The notes: generated from the sequence alone by a model not told the origin. A DNA stretch of 64,000 bases from Gammaproteobacteria bacterium (GCA_035546635.1 DASZWJ010000017.1:1-64000); one strand, 5' to 3'. Positions 1-8,558 are shown, counted from the first letter of the stretch. Made by a program: numbers and translations.

Positions 1-84
1 ATTCGGGACATAGTGGCTACCAGATGAGGTGACCGGACTAAATCACATTTAGTCTTAAAAATGCTTGAGCGTAGTGCGGTGAAA

Positions 85-128
85 GTCGCATGCTGCGTTC
101 TTAGAGGAGCCAGCAGCAGTAATGCGAC
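85..128. repeat. Imperfect inverted repeat near left edge
   Basis: GTCGCATGCTGC at 85-96 pairs with GCAGC (113-117) and ATGCGAC (122-128), leaving a loop of about 16 bases and a small AGTA bulge. It is directly left of a second palindromic block. The open reading frame across it (61-270) has no credible ribosome binding site or protein character. An RNA stem or a cruciform near a replication or transfer site are both possible. Confidence 0.5.
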
Positions 129-137
129 TGGCTTACT

Positions 138-260
138 CGATCCTTCGGAACAGTCAGCGTCCTACGGAACATGGGGACAAACTATGGATAACGCTACCGC
201 GTTACCCACAGCTTGCCCCCATTCACTGACTTCTCGCCCACATACCCACAGGCGCAACAA
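138..260. other. Noncoding palindrome-rich element, copy A
   Basis: No gene is seen here. The stretch aligns with 34154-34280 inside the ICE: shared blocks include CGA.TCCT.CGGA.CAG, ..TGGA.AAC, GTT.CCCAC, CTTCTCG, CCACAGG and GCAACAA, in the same order and at similar spacing. It contains TAACGC (189-194) opposite GCGTTA (199-204). Conservation of a palindromic noncoding block in two mobile regions suggests a DNA site such as an origin, transfer origin or partition site. The specific role is inference. Confidence 0.5.
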
Positions 261-285
261 GATTTTTTAAATTCCTCCTGGTACA

Positions 286-354
286 AGAAAAAGTGAAATA
301 AGTGAAATTTATTCCTGTTGCAGGGTAACAAGTTTCACTTATTTCACTTTTTCT
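286..354. repeat. 22-bp perfect inverted repeat, 25-bp spacer
   Basis: The left arm is 286-307 and the right arm 333-354. Each arm carries two tandem copies of a GTGAAAT(A)A-like motif (AAAGTGAAATAAGTGAAA). It lies just 3' of the DUF3987 gene that ends at 369 on the minus strand. It could act as a terminator for that gene, but the 25-base loop is long for that. The internal direct repeats also suit a protein-binding site. Confidence 0.6.
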
Positions 355-368
355 GGTTAGGTTGCTGT

Positions 369-1877
369 TTATGAATTGAAGAATAGCCGGGGATTCACTT
401 GATAAACGGTGGTAGGTTTCTTGGTAGTGGCAATCTTTATTGGGGAACTGATGATGTTGCGTTGATAAAGTACGTGGAGGGCTTTGGATAACCGTTCTGG
501 CTTGCCCAGCTTTCGGTTACGCATGGCCAGGACTAATTCCGTTTGCCGGAATGTTTTATGCGCTTGAGACTGTATCCACTGCAAAATCACCTTGGCGTCT
601 TCAACCGCCGCATCCACACCCATCAGGTTAAAAGCAGCTGCAGCATGTTGGGTTAATAGCTCAGCTATGGTCAGTGCATTTCTCATGGTACTTTCATTGA
701 TAGTAAGATTGCCGGTTTCAAATTCGGCAACATGTAGTAAGCCTGCAATTCTCAAGGAAAAACCACAAATCTTTCCGCCCCAGCCAGGGCAATTAGCCAG
801 ATTGCCTTCCGGTCTTAATTCCTTTTCAATGGTTGCCTGGAATTCGCGCCATAATTGATAAGCTTTTGCTGATAAGGTAAGTGTATGGCTTACCGAAATT
901 TTGTGTGCGTTAGCAAAGCTGTTTAGGAGGTTGGTGATTTTATTGTGATAACTCGCTTGAACAGACTCGGCAACGGCAGGCGTATTATGCGTACGGTAAC
1001 CTAGTTGGCTTTTGGGAAGTACATATAGGAAACGCTCTAAAACACCACTACCGGTGTAGAGGCGTTTCTCGCTCATGTTCTGGATAATGGCCGGTTGTAC
1101 CGCTAACAATACTGTTAAATAGGGGTTTAAACGAATAGCGCGGTCTTTGCGGCGAATGCGTACCTCACCGCCATCGATACCTTTGAGCAAAATATCAATA
1201 TTAGCCGAACCATTACTGTACAAACCGGCCAGAGTCTCCACAATCCCGCCCTCATCGGAAATGATTGCCAGCCTGCCTTGCTGCTCAGAGATTAAATTAG
1301 CTAAGGACTCTGGCGTGGCATCATTGGTGAATAGCGTAGGTAACATCGGAATCGAGGGCAGTGTTGTTTCTAAAGCGGTGATTTCCTGAATAAGCTGCTT
1401 TTGCTCGAATGAGTCATTGGTTTTTGCCGCCTTGATACGCAGGTTATCAATAATTTTTTCCTGAGTTTTGCGTTCGGAAATCTTTTTCTTGATGGCGGGT
1501 TCTTGTTCACTGATCTGCTGCTGTTCCCAGTCAATTAAAGGCTTCAGGCACTGTTTCAATACTACGGACTTATGATTAGCTGGAGGCAGAGCAATGAGCG
1601 TATAAATATTAATGGGTTCATGCCAGCCGGGTTTAGGATTAATGAATACGTGTTTGGCTGATATGGTAGAGATTGTACCCAGCACCGTCATGACACTCAG
1701 TGCTTCTGGCGTTTCAGTAGCACAGGCTAACGCTTTGGCAAAGTCTCGCAACGTGTCGGGGAGGTAATCGGCAACGATCTCAGGTGTCTCCAATTCTGTA
1801 AATAATAACGGCGACTCCCAGGCGGCTGGGTCAGTCAACGGCGGTAATTCAATGAGCGGTGCGGACATATCCAGCAT
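369..1877 (-). CDS. DUF3987 (YfjI-like) P-loop protein
   Basis: 502 residues. The N-terminal half has the DUF3987 pattern: a Walker-A-like loop reading LPPANHKS at about residues 95-102, which keeps the Lys-Ser but is otherwise degenerate, and a Walker-B-like ISDEGG at about 208. Family members occur on plasmids, prophages and islands, often as helicase or primase partners, so a role in replication of the left mobile region is likely. Its start overlaps the end of the upstream small gene by 29 bp, suggesting one operon. No primase catalytic motif is visible. The exact function of the family is not established. Confidence 0.75.
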   Translation of the reverse strand: MLDMSAPLIELPPLTDPAAWESPLLFTELETPEIVADYLPDTLRDFAKALACATETPEALSVMTVLGTISTISAKHVFINPKPGWHEPINIYTLIALPPANHKSVVLKQCLKPLIDWEQQQISEQEPAIKKKISERKTQEKIIDNLRIKAAKTNDSFEQKQLIQEITALETTLPSIPMLPTLFTNDATPESLANLISEQQGRLAIISDEGGIVETLAGLYSNGSANIDILLKGIDGGEVRIRRKDRAIRLNPYLTVLLAVQPAIIQNMSEKRLYTGSGVLERFLYVLPKSQLGYRTHNTPAVAESVQASYHNKITNLLNSFANAHKISVSHTLTLSAKAYQLWREFQATIEKELRPEGNLANCPGWGGKICGFSLRIAGLLHVAEFETGNLTINESTMRNALTIAELLTQHAAAAFNLMGVDAAVEDAKVILQWIQSQAHKTFRQTELVLAMRNRKLGKPERLSKALHVLYQRNIISSPIKIATTKKPTTVYQVNPRLFFNS

Positions 1878-2187
1878 ATTTATTTCCTTGTATCAGAGAA
1901 TCAGCCAGTAAAATCAACAGAATTTTCTGGGCGTTATTCGCTTGCACGGCATATCCCAGATGCAATACGCGTCGAAGAGAAGCACGTCTTGCATATAGAA
2001 TCCATACTTCACGCTGAAAACAAAAACTAAGATTCTCTACTGTCGGTGTTTCAGCGTAATAACGGCACTGTCCATTGAATCGATGAATGCAATCCCAGCT
2101 TGGCCAATCTACCGCCAGTAAAACAGGATCGTGAATATCCAACTTAACCAGGTCGCAAGGGACGGAAGGAGATAATTGAGCCGCCAT
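1849..2187 (-). CDS. Small hypothetical protein, operon partner of DUF3987 gene
   Basis: 112 residues, not recognised. It is rich in Leu, Ala and Arg, with Trp and Cys scattered in the first half. The start codon overlaps the stop of the AlpA-like gene (TAATG), and its own end overlaps the DUF3987 start by 29 bp, so the three genes look translationally coupled. Small unknown proteins at this place are common in satellite-like and island replication modules. The gene is supported by context only. Confidence 0.5.
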   Translation of the reverse strand: MAAQLSPSVPCDLVKLDIHDPVLLAVDWPSWDCIHRFNGQCRYYAETPTVENLSFCFQREVWILYARRASLRRVLHLGYAVQANNAQKILLILLADSLIQGNKYAGYVRTAH

Positions 2188-2459
2188 TATTTTTCTCCCA
2201 TGGTCACAATATTCAGATGTCGCTTGTGTAGTTGCTGAGCAGTGCTGGTCTGCTTTCCCTGTGCATCAATCCAGGCATCCAGATCAGCGCGAAAATAATA
2301 GATGTACCCCATTTTAATAAAGCTGGGACCATCGCCCTTGCATCGCTTCATTGCGAGAGTTTTCACAGAGTAGCCGATATAGATCGCAGCATTTTTCGCA
2401 TTCAGGCGACCATCCGGATACATTTCAATCTTGAGAGTTTCAGCATTGGCGCTCATCAT
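2187..2459 (-). CDS. AlpA-like winged-helix DNA-binding protein
   Basis: 90 residues from the ATG at 2459. This start is chosen over the longer frame because AAGGAGA lies 7 bases upstream and the extra N-terminus would run through the intergenic operators. The protein has the AlpA/MerR-like excisionase pattern: LNAKNAAIYIGYSVKTLAMKR (helix-turn-helix), then GDGPSFIKMGYIYYFRADLDAWI (wing and following helix). Such proteins act as excisionases or activators in islands. It is divergent from the gene at 2617 and first in the operon with the DUF3987 gene. Confidence 0.8.
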   Translation of the reverse strand: MMSANAETLKIEMYPDGRLNAKNAAIYIGYSVKTLAMKRCKGDGPSFIKMGYIYYFRADLDAWIDAQGKQTSTAQQLHKRHLNIVTMGEK

Positions 2460-2527
2460 AAAAATATCTCCTTCAATGGATAAATAATTAAGTGTTGATA
2501 TCGAGCAGGATAATCGATGAATACCGT

Positions 2528-2577
2528 GTTGTAAAATACTACAACGCCATTTAGAATAAGTCAGAACAATTGTTCTG
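2528..2577. promoter_or_regulatory. Two palindromic operator-like sites in divergent intergenic region
   Basis: GTTGTA (2528-2533) faces TACAAC (2540-2545), and CAGAACAATTGTTCTG (2562-2577) is a perfect 16-bp palindrome. Both lie between divergent genes, a likely AlpA-type regulator and a putative ribbon-helix-helix-type protein. One of these proteins probably binds here, which is inference from position and symmetry. Confidence 0.55.
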
Positions 2578-2616
2578 CTCTTTAAAATCAACGTAAATAA
2601 ATGATGAGATAACTTA

Positions 2617-3276
2617 ATGAGTAATAAAAAAACATCAGCAAATTTAATCAAAAGAAAAGGTGCAGGTGGAAAATTAAATCGCAGTGAAATACTTCAGGCA
2701 CGTTTAAATCCAAAATTGCGATTTACTGTGGAATTAATGGCACGCCTGGAACGGCGCACGGTTTCCAGTTTTATTGAAGGATTGATTGAAAAAGCAGCCA
2801 AAGAGTCCAAAATAAAAATGACTCCTCGGGAGCAGGCACATGGCTCATTTATATTGCCTACTGCTCCTCCGCAGGTACATACTACTGTAGAAAAAGCTGT
2901 TCGGCAGATGTGGGAACCGGACGAAGCTGACCGTTTTGTGGCATTTGCACTTTGCGCACCAGACTTATTGAGTGATTATGAAGAGAAGCTATGGGTATTA
3001 ATCAGAACCTGTGAATACTTCTGGCAGCATTTTCAGATCGATGTGAAAAATGAGAAAGGCAAAGTGGTCAGTAAACGTTGGCTACCGGTAACAGCATACT
3101 CTGGGATAATTCGTGAGCATTTACATGAATACTGGCCGTTGCTTAATGAAATCGCAGCGGGAAATAAACCAGCCAGTAAACTATGGGAATCGGCACGTGG
3201 TGTTGGGCAGAAGGTAAAGAAGCCTGTGCATTATCCAGGAGTTACCGAAGTGCAGCGAAAAATCAAAAATCTGTAA
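2617..3276 (+). CDS. Hypothetical protein with ribbon-helix-helix-like N-terminus
   Basis: 219 residues. The N-terminus is basic (KKTSANLIKRKGAGGKLNR) and is followed by ILQARLNPKLRFTVELMARLERRTVSSFIEGLIEKAAKE split over residues 25-62, which fits an Arc/MetJ-type strand followed by two helices. The rest (70-219) is not recognised; it has several Trp residues and a conserved-looking MWEPDEADRFVAFALCAPDLL stretch. It is 34 bp upstream of the integrase on the same strand and is probably a regulator. The start has only a weak SD. Confidence 0.55.
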   Translation: MSNKKTSANLIKRKGAGGKLNRSEILQARLNPKLRFTVELMARLERRTVSSFIEGLIEKAAKESKIKMTPREQAHGSFILPTAPPQVHTTVEKAVRQMWEPDEADRFVAFALCAPDLLSDYEEKLWVLIRTCEYFWQHFQIDVKNEKGKVVSKRWLPVTAYSGIIREHLHEYWPLLNEIAAGNKPASKLWESARGVGQKVKKPVHYPGVTEVQRKIKNL

Positions 3277-3310
3277 TTAGTTTGATATAAAAATAGAAGA
3301 GGAATTTCTT

Positions 3311-4465
3311 ATGTCATTAAAGTTCAATAAATTAGCACGTACTGAACTGCGTAAATTGGCTCCCGGACAGAAACTCATGGAGCATGGTATCAGCTTTGAA
3401 CGTCTAGCCAACGGTGATGGTGTTTATTCTGTAAATATTATGGTGGATGGACAAAGGATTCATCGGGTGGTCGGACGAGAGTCTGATGGAACAACCCGCA
3501 CACAGGCAGAGGAATTTATTGAAAAAATTCGCCGTGATGCCAAAGACGATCGGCTAAACCTTCCTAAAGGGCGTAAGCTTATTTTTAATTTCAAAGAAGC
3601 TGCCTTGAAATATCTGGAAAAGCAACAACACGAAGGGGGTAAAAATTTAAGAGTTAAGCGTCTGCAAATGAAATTACACCTGATTCCGTTTTTTGGTGAA
3701 CTGGCTCTAAATAAAATTAGCACTTCAGATATCGAATGTTATAAGAAACTGCGTCAGGAGAGCAATGTAAAACCGAGTACAATTAATCGTGAACTAGCCA
3801 CCATTTCGCATCTATTTAATAAAGCTATTGAGTGGCAATGGCTGGACAAAAAAACCGGTAATATTAAACGACTTAAAGAAAATCAAAGCAAAATTACTTA
3901 CCTAACCTCAGAGCAAGTCAGTCGAGTGCTGGAAGCCGCAAAAAATGACCCTCATCCACAAGTTTATCTGTTCATCATGATTGGACTTGAAACCGCCATG
4001 CGCCGAATGGAGATTTTATCTATCAAAATAGAGCATATCGACTTAGAACGACGCATCATTCATATCCCGCAAGCTAAAGCAGGCTCTCGCCAACAGCCGA
4101 TTACCAAACGTCTGGCTCAAATCTTATCTGATCACTTAAACGGTGTTTCCCAAGAAAAAATATGGTTGTTCCCGGCTACCAAATCAAATTCAGACAGCGG
4201 TCATACAATCAGCATTGAAAAACCATTCCGCCGGGTTATTGAAGCTGCCGGTTTGAATTCCAAGGAGATAGTGCGCCATACATTAAGACATACTGCGATC
4301 ACTCATTTAGTGCAGACTGGGGTTGATCTCCCAACAGTGAAAAGAATTTCCGGACATAAGACACTTCAGATGGTAGAGCGATATAGCCATCAAAACGGAA
4401 CGCATATTCAAGCAGCAATGGATAAATTAGAGATGAGATACAACCTTATACATTTGATTTCTTAA
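3311..4465 (+). CDS. Tyrosine recombinase / integrase (left region)
   Basis: 384 residues. The core-binding domain spans about 90-190 (KYLEKQQHEGG to FNKAIEWQWL). The catalytic domain has an Arg in ETAMRRMEIL, a Lys in the beta-hairpin (IPQAKAGSRQQ), RHTLRHT at 322-328 with His323 and Arg326, ISGHKTLQ, and the nucleophile Tyr358 in VERYSH. The start follows GAGGAATTTCTT. It probably mobilises the left accessory region and is unrelated in family to the ICE integrase at 57336. It is convergent with the caspase gene. Confidence 0.85.
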   Translation: MSLKFNKLARTELRKLAPGQKLMEHGISFERLANGDGVYSVNIMVDGQRIHRVVGRESDGTTRTQAEEFIEKIRRDAKDDRLNLPKGRKLIFNFKEAALKYLEKQQHEGGKNLRVKRLQMKLHLIPFFGELALNKISTSDIECYKKLRQESNVKPSTINRELATISHLFNKAIEWQWLDKKTGNIKRLKENQSKITYLTSEQVSRVLEAAKNDPHPQVYLFIMIGLETAMRRMEILSIKIEHIDLERRIIHIPQAKAGSRQQPITKRLAQILSDHLNGVSQEKIWLFPATKSNSDSGHTISIEKPFRRVIEAAGLNSKEIVRHTLRHTAITHLVQTGVDLPTVKRISGHKTLQMVERYSHQNGTHIQAAMDKLEMRYNLIHLIS

Positions 4466-4518
4466 TTTATCTTAATCTTTGAAAGGGGTTTTACTCTATA
4501 TCGATCTGTAATTAACAG

Positions 4519-5502
4519 TTAAATCCTATTTAATTTTGCGAGTTGCAGATAATGAGCTCCAAAAGCTGTTAATCTACACCCCGTTGCTTCTATAGCTGCA
4601 TAATACATATGCTCGGCTTGAGTTGGCACAACCAATCCATGTCGATTATACATTTGTAATTCCTTAAATTGTCGCTCCTTACTTTCATCTCTAGGAAGAT
4701 GTCTGAATTTTTCAGGGATACTGTTACGATCCGACTCAAAAGATGGATCTAAGGGAAACGTATGAGCTGCTTCTGGGAAATAATCTGGCAATCTTCTAAG
4801 AACTTCTTTGGGAATCTTCGGACTTACTTCTCGCAATACCACAAATGTTTGTACGTTTGCTTTATATATAGGGCGTTGCTCCCATGGTCCTAGTATCTGA
4901 TCTACATGAGAATAAAGAGATGCGGGAGTTATCCGGCCACAAATATCGGCCGCACTTCCACTTAAAGCATCTAAGAGGATACTGGTAAATAATCCATGCC
5001 CATTAGTTTCTGCTGCCACTGCATTGCGGTGACATGCAGTTAAGATTGTAACCCCAGTGCCAATAGTGGCTATTTGTGAATTCGACAAAGCGGGTACTTC
5101 ACCCATAAAACCAGAATGGCAACAATCGAGAATCACTACTGTTGATTTGATATGTGGATAAGCTTGATTTGATTTACCTAATATGTCTGCTATAGACATG
5201 CCCCAAGCACCCGACCCTCCATCTATACTGACAATATGGCCAGTATTTGTATCTGGGCTTATAATGCCATGACCTGCGAAGTACAAGAGGGCAACGTCTG
5301 CATCACCTTTAAATAAATTACAAAGAGAATCACTTATCGCTGCATTAGACGCCTTTTCATTTGTTAAAAGCTGTACAGAAAAATTTGGCGATCCATCTCC
5401 ATTTTTTTCAAGTGTGCTTGCTATTGCTAACGCATCATTCACACATCCCTTTAACGGTTGCTGAGGGTAATTGTCAATACCGATAACGAGAGCTTTTTTC
5501 AT
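4519..5502 (-). CDS. Caspase-like protease, Thoeris-type effector
   Basis: 327 residues. A peptidase C14 domain fills residues 1-200, with catalytic His78 in LLYFAGHGI and Cys128 in ILDCCHSGF (the D-x-C-H-S-G arrangement of bacterial caspase-like proteases). The C-terminal 110 residues hold LPDYFP, NRHGLVVP and HMYYAA, a region I recall from caspase proteins paired with TIR genes. The TIR gene ends 3 bases upstream, so the two are co-expressed. In the caspase-effector form of Thoeris, the TIR enzyme makes a nucleotide signal that activates the protease, which kills or arrests the infected cell. The assignment rests on motifs and gene pairing. Confidence 0.8.
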   Translation of the reverse strand: MKKALVIGIDNYPQQPLKGCVNDALAIASTLEKNGDGSPNFSVQLLTNEKASNAAISDSLCNLFKGDADVALLYFAGHGIISPDTNTGHIVSIDGGSGAWGMSIADILGKSNQAYPHIKSTVVILDCCHSGFMGEVPALSNSQIATIGTGVTILTACHRNAVAAETNGHGLFTSILLDALSGSAADICGRITPASLYSHVDQILGPWEQRPIYKANVQTFVVLREVSPKIPKEVLRRLPDYFPEAAHTFPLDPSFESDRNSIPEKFRHLPRDESKERQFKELQMYNRHGLVVPTQAEHMYYAAIEATGCRLTAFGAHYLQLAKLNRI

Positions 5503-5505
5503 CCG

Positions 5506-5895
5506 TTATCTCCCCCCGCCAATTAGAACTTTGAGATTTTCCCATGTCCATTGATATAATTTATCTGTATTTTTCGCAGACACTGGTTTTACACAAGCTT
5601 TATCTGCGTATCCAGAAAGTAGAAAATAAGATATATTTTCTTCTTGCGCTATAGAAAGTTCAGCGCTTACGCCAGTAGCAGTGTGTGTATTCAAACCACA
5701 TATCACTGCAACTATATCAACTGCTTTAATTCGCGCACGAGCCCTTGCTTGCCAATCGCCTCTTATAGGTTCTTTGATTGACCAATCCAACAATTCAAAA
5801 GGGCTATCTTCATGCTTTGATTGACCAACAAGAAGCATTTTCAGTGACTCGTCGTTATCGTAATCAAAACTAATAAAAACTCGTTTTTTGGGCAT
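5506..5895 (-). CDS. TIR-like (MTH538/DUF1863) protein, ThsB-type
   Basis: 129 residues. It begins KKRVFISFDYDND, the TIR-like first strand and BB-loop start of the DUF1863 family, and ends the domain with GVSAELSIAQEENISYFLL, where Glu79 is the expected catalytic Glu for NAD-derived signal synthesis. The length is short, as usual for ThsB proteins. AAGGTAG precedes the ATG. It is 3 bases upstream of the caspase gene in one operon. Predicted role: sensing phage infection and making a signalling nucleotide. Confidence 0.78.
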   Translation of the reverse strand: MPKKRVFISFDYDNDESLKMLLVGQSKHEDSPFELLDWSIKEPIRGDWQARARARIKAVDIVAVICGLNTHTATGVSAELSIAQEENISYFLLSGYADKACVKPVSAKNTDKLYQWTWENLKVLIGGGR

Positions 5896-6363
5896 TGATT
5901 TCTACCTTATTTAGATGGCGACCCAACTCATACCTATACTATCAATACGACCTAGAAGCCGAGCGAGTAAGTATAGAGACATTGGCTTGAATCTTGCTAA
6001 TTCAGGATGTTGCATGAGTTAAGCCTAGGGATATAATTATGGATTTATAAATAGCCAAAGGAATCAATCATTATTTTATCCGAGGTGAAAGGCTGTTTTG
6101 CTCCATTACAAATATTAACTGGGGCTTAAATTGATATTTTCAAGAGAAAATAGTAAAAAATTTGGCTGATGAGCTATCAAAGTGATGAATTTTCCATAAC
6201 TCATTGATTTATTTGCAGTTAGAAGATAGAACTTAAACTGCCCTCTTTTGGGAGCAAATCAATACTAGCATTTAAATATAGGTGCTCTATATTCGCAGAA
6301 AAACTTATGTCTGGAGGGAAGCTTAACTGAACATAAGCCAGGTATGAGGCGTGTAAGGTACTT
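5896..6363. other. Intergenic stretch, no gene supported
   Basis: AT-rich DNA upstream of the TIR gene and downstream of the small secreted-protein gene. A frame at 6219-6425 on the minus strand overlaps that gene and has no clear SD or protein signature. Nothing else is recognised; the promoter of the TIR-caspase pair should lie within the first part. Confidence 0.5.
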
Positions 6364-6561
6364 TTATTTTCGTTTTTTATTAGTTCTCTTAGCATAATTG
6401 CTACTGGCACGTTTATTATATCCACCGATATAGTGGCTACCTTTTCCAGAAGCAGTATAACCTCCTATCCTTTTACTTCCTATTCGACCTTTAGCGGCGG
6501 CGTCTAACTGTACGCCAAGACAAAAGATAATTATTAAAAATAGAGAGATCATTTTTTTCAC
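6364..6561 (-). CDS. Small secreted basic protein with signal peptide
   Basis: 65 residues. The N-terminal signal sequence MKKMISLFLIIIFCLGVQL ends at DAAAKG, a likely signal peptidase I site. The mature part is Gly/Ser/Lys-rich and basic (IGGY, GSHYIGGY, TNKKRK). The GTG start is chosen because GAGGAAA lies 7-8 bases upstream. Its function is unknown; short basic exported proteins of this kind are often periplasmic. It lies just outside the ICE left end. Confidence 0.6.
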   Translation of the reverse strand: MKKMISLFLIIIFCLGVQLDAAAKGRIGSKRIGGYTASGKGSHYIGGYNKRASSNYAKRTNKKRK

Positions 6562-6676
6562 ACTAATTTCCTCTGTGCGATGATAAGAATCCGAATAATT
6601 TAATTTTACAATTACACCAAAATTACACTGAAAAGCTTATTGGCTTTAAAAATTTTTTCACAACCCTTTGATTTAA

Positions 6677-6721
6677 TGGTGGGCCGTGTAGGGATCGAAC
6701 CTACGACCTATTGATTAAGAG
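6677..6721. repeat. ICE left attachment site (tRNA-Lys 3' copy)
   Basis: A 45-bp perfect match to 58604-58648, which is the 3' part of the intact tRNA-Lys gene, from the anticodon loop to CCA. The match stops at 6721/6722, where the sequence diverges completely. This is the duplicated target copy left at the far end of an element integrated into the tRNA gene, not a functional tRNA. Confidence 0.93.
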
Positions 6722-7238
6722 GCGGGAACTTGTTTAGTAACCACTTGATTATTAACCAATTTTAAGGCGGTCAGCCCACAGCAATTTGCAGCACTATGCA
6801 TAACAATGCACAACTCATTCACGCAAAATTTACGCAACATATTTTAAGGACTTTATAAGTGATTAATCAAGATTATGACAACATACTGTGTAACTAAATT
6901 CTAAAATGATGAGCCTCGATCACATTTTTCCCCTTCCCTGCACACCTTGCCTCTCATAGTTATAAATAAAATGAAAGAGCTCATGATGTGTGAAATTTGT
7001 TCAATCAATATCGTTACACTCATTCAGATAAAACTCTTCTCGCTTTAAGCTCCAACCAGAAGTGCTCTATATGCGCATTATCCGCGCACCCTATCAGGAT
7101 GATAGCGGGGGTACATGGATGCACCATGGAGCGTAAGTACCCCATCCTCTGGTTTTAACTGCTGAAAAGCGTATTTTGGCCTTTGTTGGTAATTTCGAGA
7201 GGCGCCCTATAGAATCTAGCCTATATAAAACTATGGAC
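6722..7238. other. ICE left terminal region, noncoding
   Basis: No gene is supported. The stretch includes an 18-bp CACGCAAAATTTACGCAA (6820-6837), nearly identical to 58521-58538 near the right end, which may be an integrase arm-type site. Around 7113-7126, CATGG and CCATG form a short inverted repeat near the end of umuC. The minus frame at 7094-7339 is a shadow. Confidence 0.5.
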
Positions 7239-8558
7239 TCAGGCCAGTACTTTCGCCAATTCATGCCAATTAGTAGTAAACCGTGGTGATCTGCTATTAG
7301 TGCGCACAACCCAGTTTGGCTCTGTGCCTTCAGCTGCAATAAATAATGTTTTTGACCCGAATTGGGTATTAAGCATGTCCATGACCTGCATCACTTTTTC
7401 CTGTTTTGAGCTGTTATTGGTCATATCATTCAGAAACAAATCTTGTTGAATACTGCTTGATGCAATATCCATTAACATGATGCCCGCCCGGTAATACTGA
7501 AAGCCAGGCTGAAAGATTTCTTTTAATGCCGTTTTAGCAACAGTAATCAAACGCGAAGTATCGGCTGTGGGTGTGGGAAGGCCAAGAATTTTGCCATTTT
7601 GATATTGTGGCTCCGAGCATCGAAATGGATTGGTCGCAATAAAAACATAAATCGCTTGAGCTTTGGAATGTTGCTGACGCAATTTAGTGCAGGCGCGTGC
7701 AGTATGGTGGCTAATGGCTTCGGCCAGGTCGACATAGCTGGTGATGGGTTTGCCAAATGAGCGGGAAGCGATGATATTTTTCTTGGGTAAGGTTTTTTCC
7801 AGCGTCAGACAGGCGATGCCTTTGAGTTCCAAGCCAATCCGTTCGACCACAACACCAAAATGTTGGCGGATGATTTTAGGGGGATAATCACATAGCTGCT
7901 GTGCGGTAGTGATACCTAACCGCTGCAGTTTGGCGGCTGTGCGGTGGGCTATACCCCAGATATCAACTACCTCACATTTTTGCAGTATGGTGCGTTGTAA
8001 TTGGGGTTCGCGCAGGTCAAATACTCCGGTAATAGTTTGCGATTTTGCTATCCGATTGGCGAGTTTGGCTAAAGTTTTAGTGGGCGCAATGCCGATAGAA
8101 ACAGGGATGCCAGTCCATTGATAGATTTTTTCCCGTAGATTTTCCGCAAATTTTTGTAGGTCGCAATGCGCCAAGCTATCCAGTCGTAAAAACGCCTCAT
8201 CGATAGAATACACCTCAACCTCAGGGCATAGCATGCGCAACGAAGCCATAACGCGTTGGGATAGGTCACCATACAAAGTGTAATTTGAAGAAAAAACCGC
8301 GACCTGATGGCGTTTGAGTAGTATGCGGTATTTGTAAAATGGTGCACCCATTGGGATGCCTAAGGCTTTGGCTTCATTAGAGCGCGCAACGATACAGCCA
8401 TCATTGTTAGAGAGCACCACCACCGGTTTTTGATTTAACGCAGGGTTAAATAACCGCTCGCAGGAAGCATAAAAATTATTGCAATCGACCAGAGCATAAA
8501 TCGGCGAGATAGAGGGTGAGCTCACACGGGATGAATCACATTGGTCACTACGCCCCAT
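7239..8558 (-). CDS. umuC: UmuC-like translesion DNA polymerase (Y family)
   Basis: 439 residues, the usual UmuC length plus a short N-terminal extension. ALVDCNNFYASCERLF starts the catalytic palm and carries the first metal-binding Asp, and YSIDEAFL holds the second acidic motif. The thumb contains GIAPTKTLAKLANRIAK, and the little finger with the UmuC C-terminal region follows. It overlaps umuD by 37 bp and forms one operon with it. The role is error-prone bypass of DNA lesions as part of Pol V. Carriage on conjugative elements is common and raises host mutability after DNA damage. An in-frame start nearer the ALVDCNN motif is possible. Confidence 0.93.
   Translation of the reverse strand: MGRSDQCDSSRVSSPSISPIYALVDCNNFYASCERLFNPALNQKPVVVLSNNDGCIVARSNEAKALGIPMGAPFYKYRILLKRHQVAVFSSNYTLYGDLSQRVMASLRMLCPEVEVYSIDEAFLRLDSLAHCDLQKFAENLREKIYQWTGIPVSIGIAPTKTLAKLANRIAKSQTITGVFDLREPQLQRTILQKCEVVDIWGIAHRTAAKLQRLGITTAQQLCDYPPKIIRQHFGVVVERIGLELKGIACLTLEKTLPKKNIIASRSFGKPITSYVDLAEAISHHTARACTKLRQQHSKAQAIYVFIATNPFRCSEPQYQNGKILGLPTPTADTSRLITVAKTALKEIFQPGFQYYRAGIMLMDIASSSIQQDLFLNDMTNNSSKQEKVMQVMDMLNTQFGSKTLFIAAEGTEPNWVVRTNSRSPRFTTNWHELAKVLA

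Noticed and set aside
61-270. 69-residue open frame at the left edge
   Set aside because: It runs through the palindromic element, has no SD and no protein-like pattern.
3460-3723. 87-residue minus-strand frame within the left integrase gene
   Set aside because: It is the reverse-strand shadow of the integrase core-binding domain.
6219-6425. 68-residue minus-strand frame
   Set aside because: It overlaps the small secreted-protein gene in another frame and has no SD.
6677-6721. A second tRNA gene at the left att
   Set aside because: Only the 3' half is present (45 bp); the 5' half is absent, so it is an att remnant.
7094-7339. 81-residue minus-strand frame at the end of umuC
   Set aside because: It overlaps the umuC C-terminus out of frame and has a random composition.
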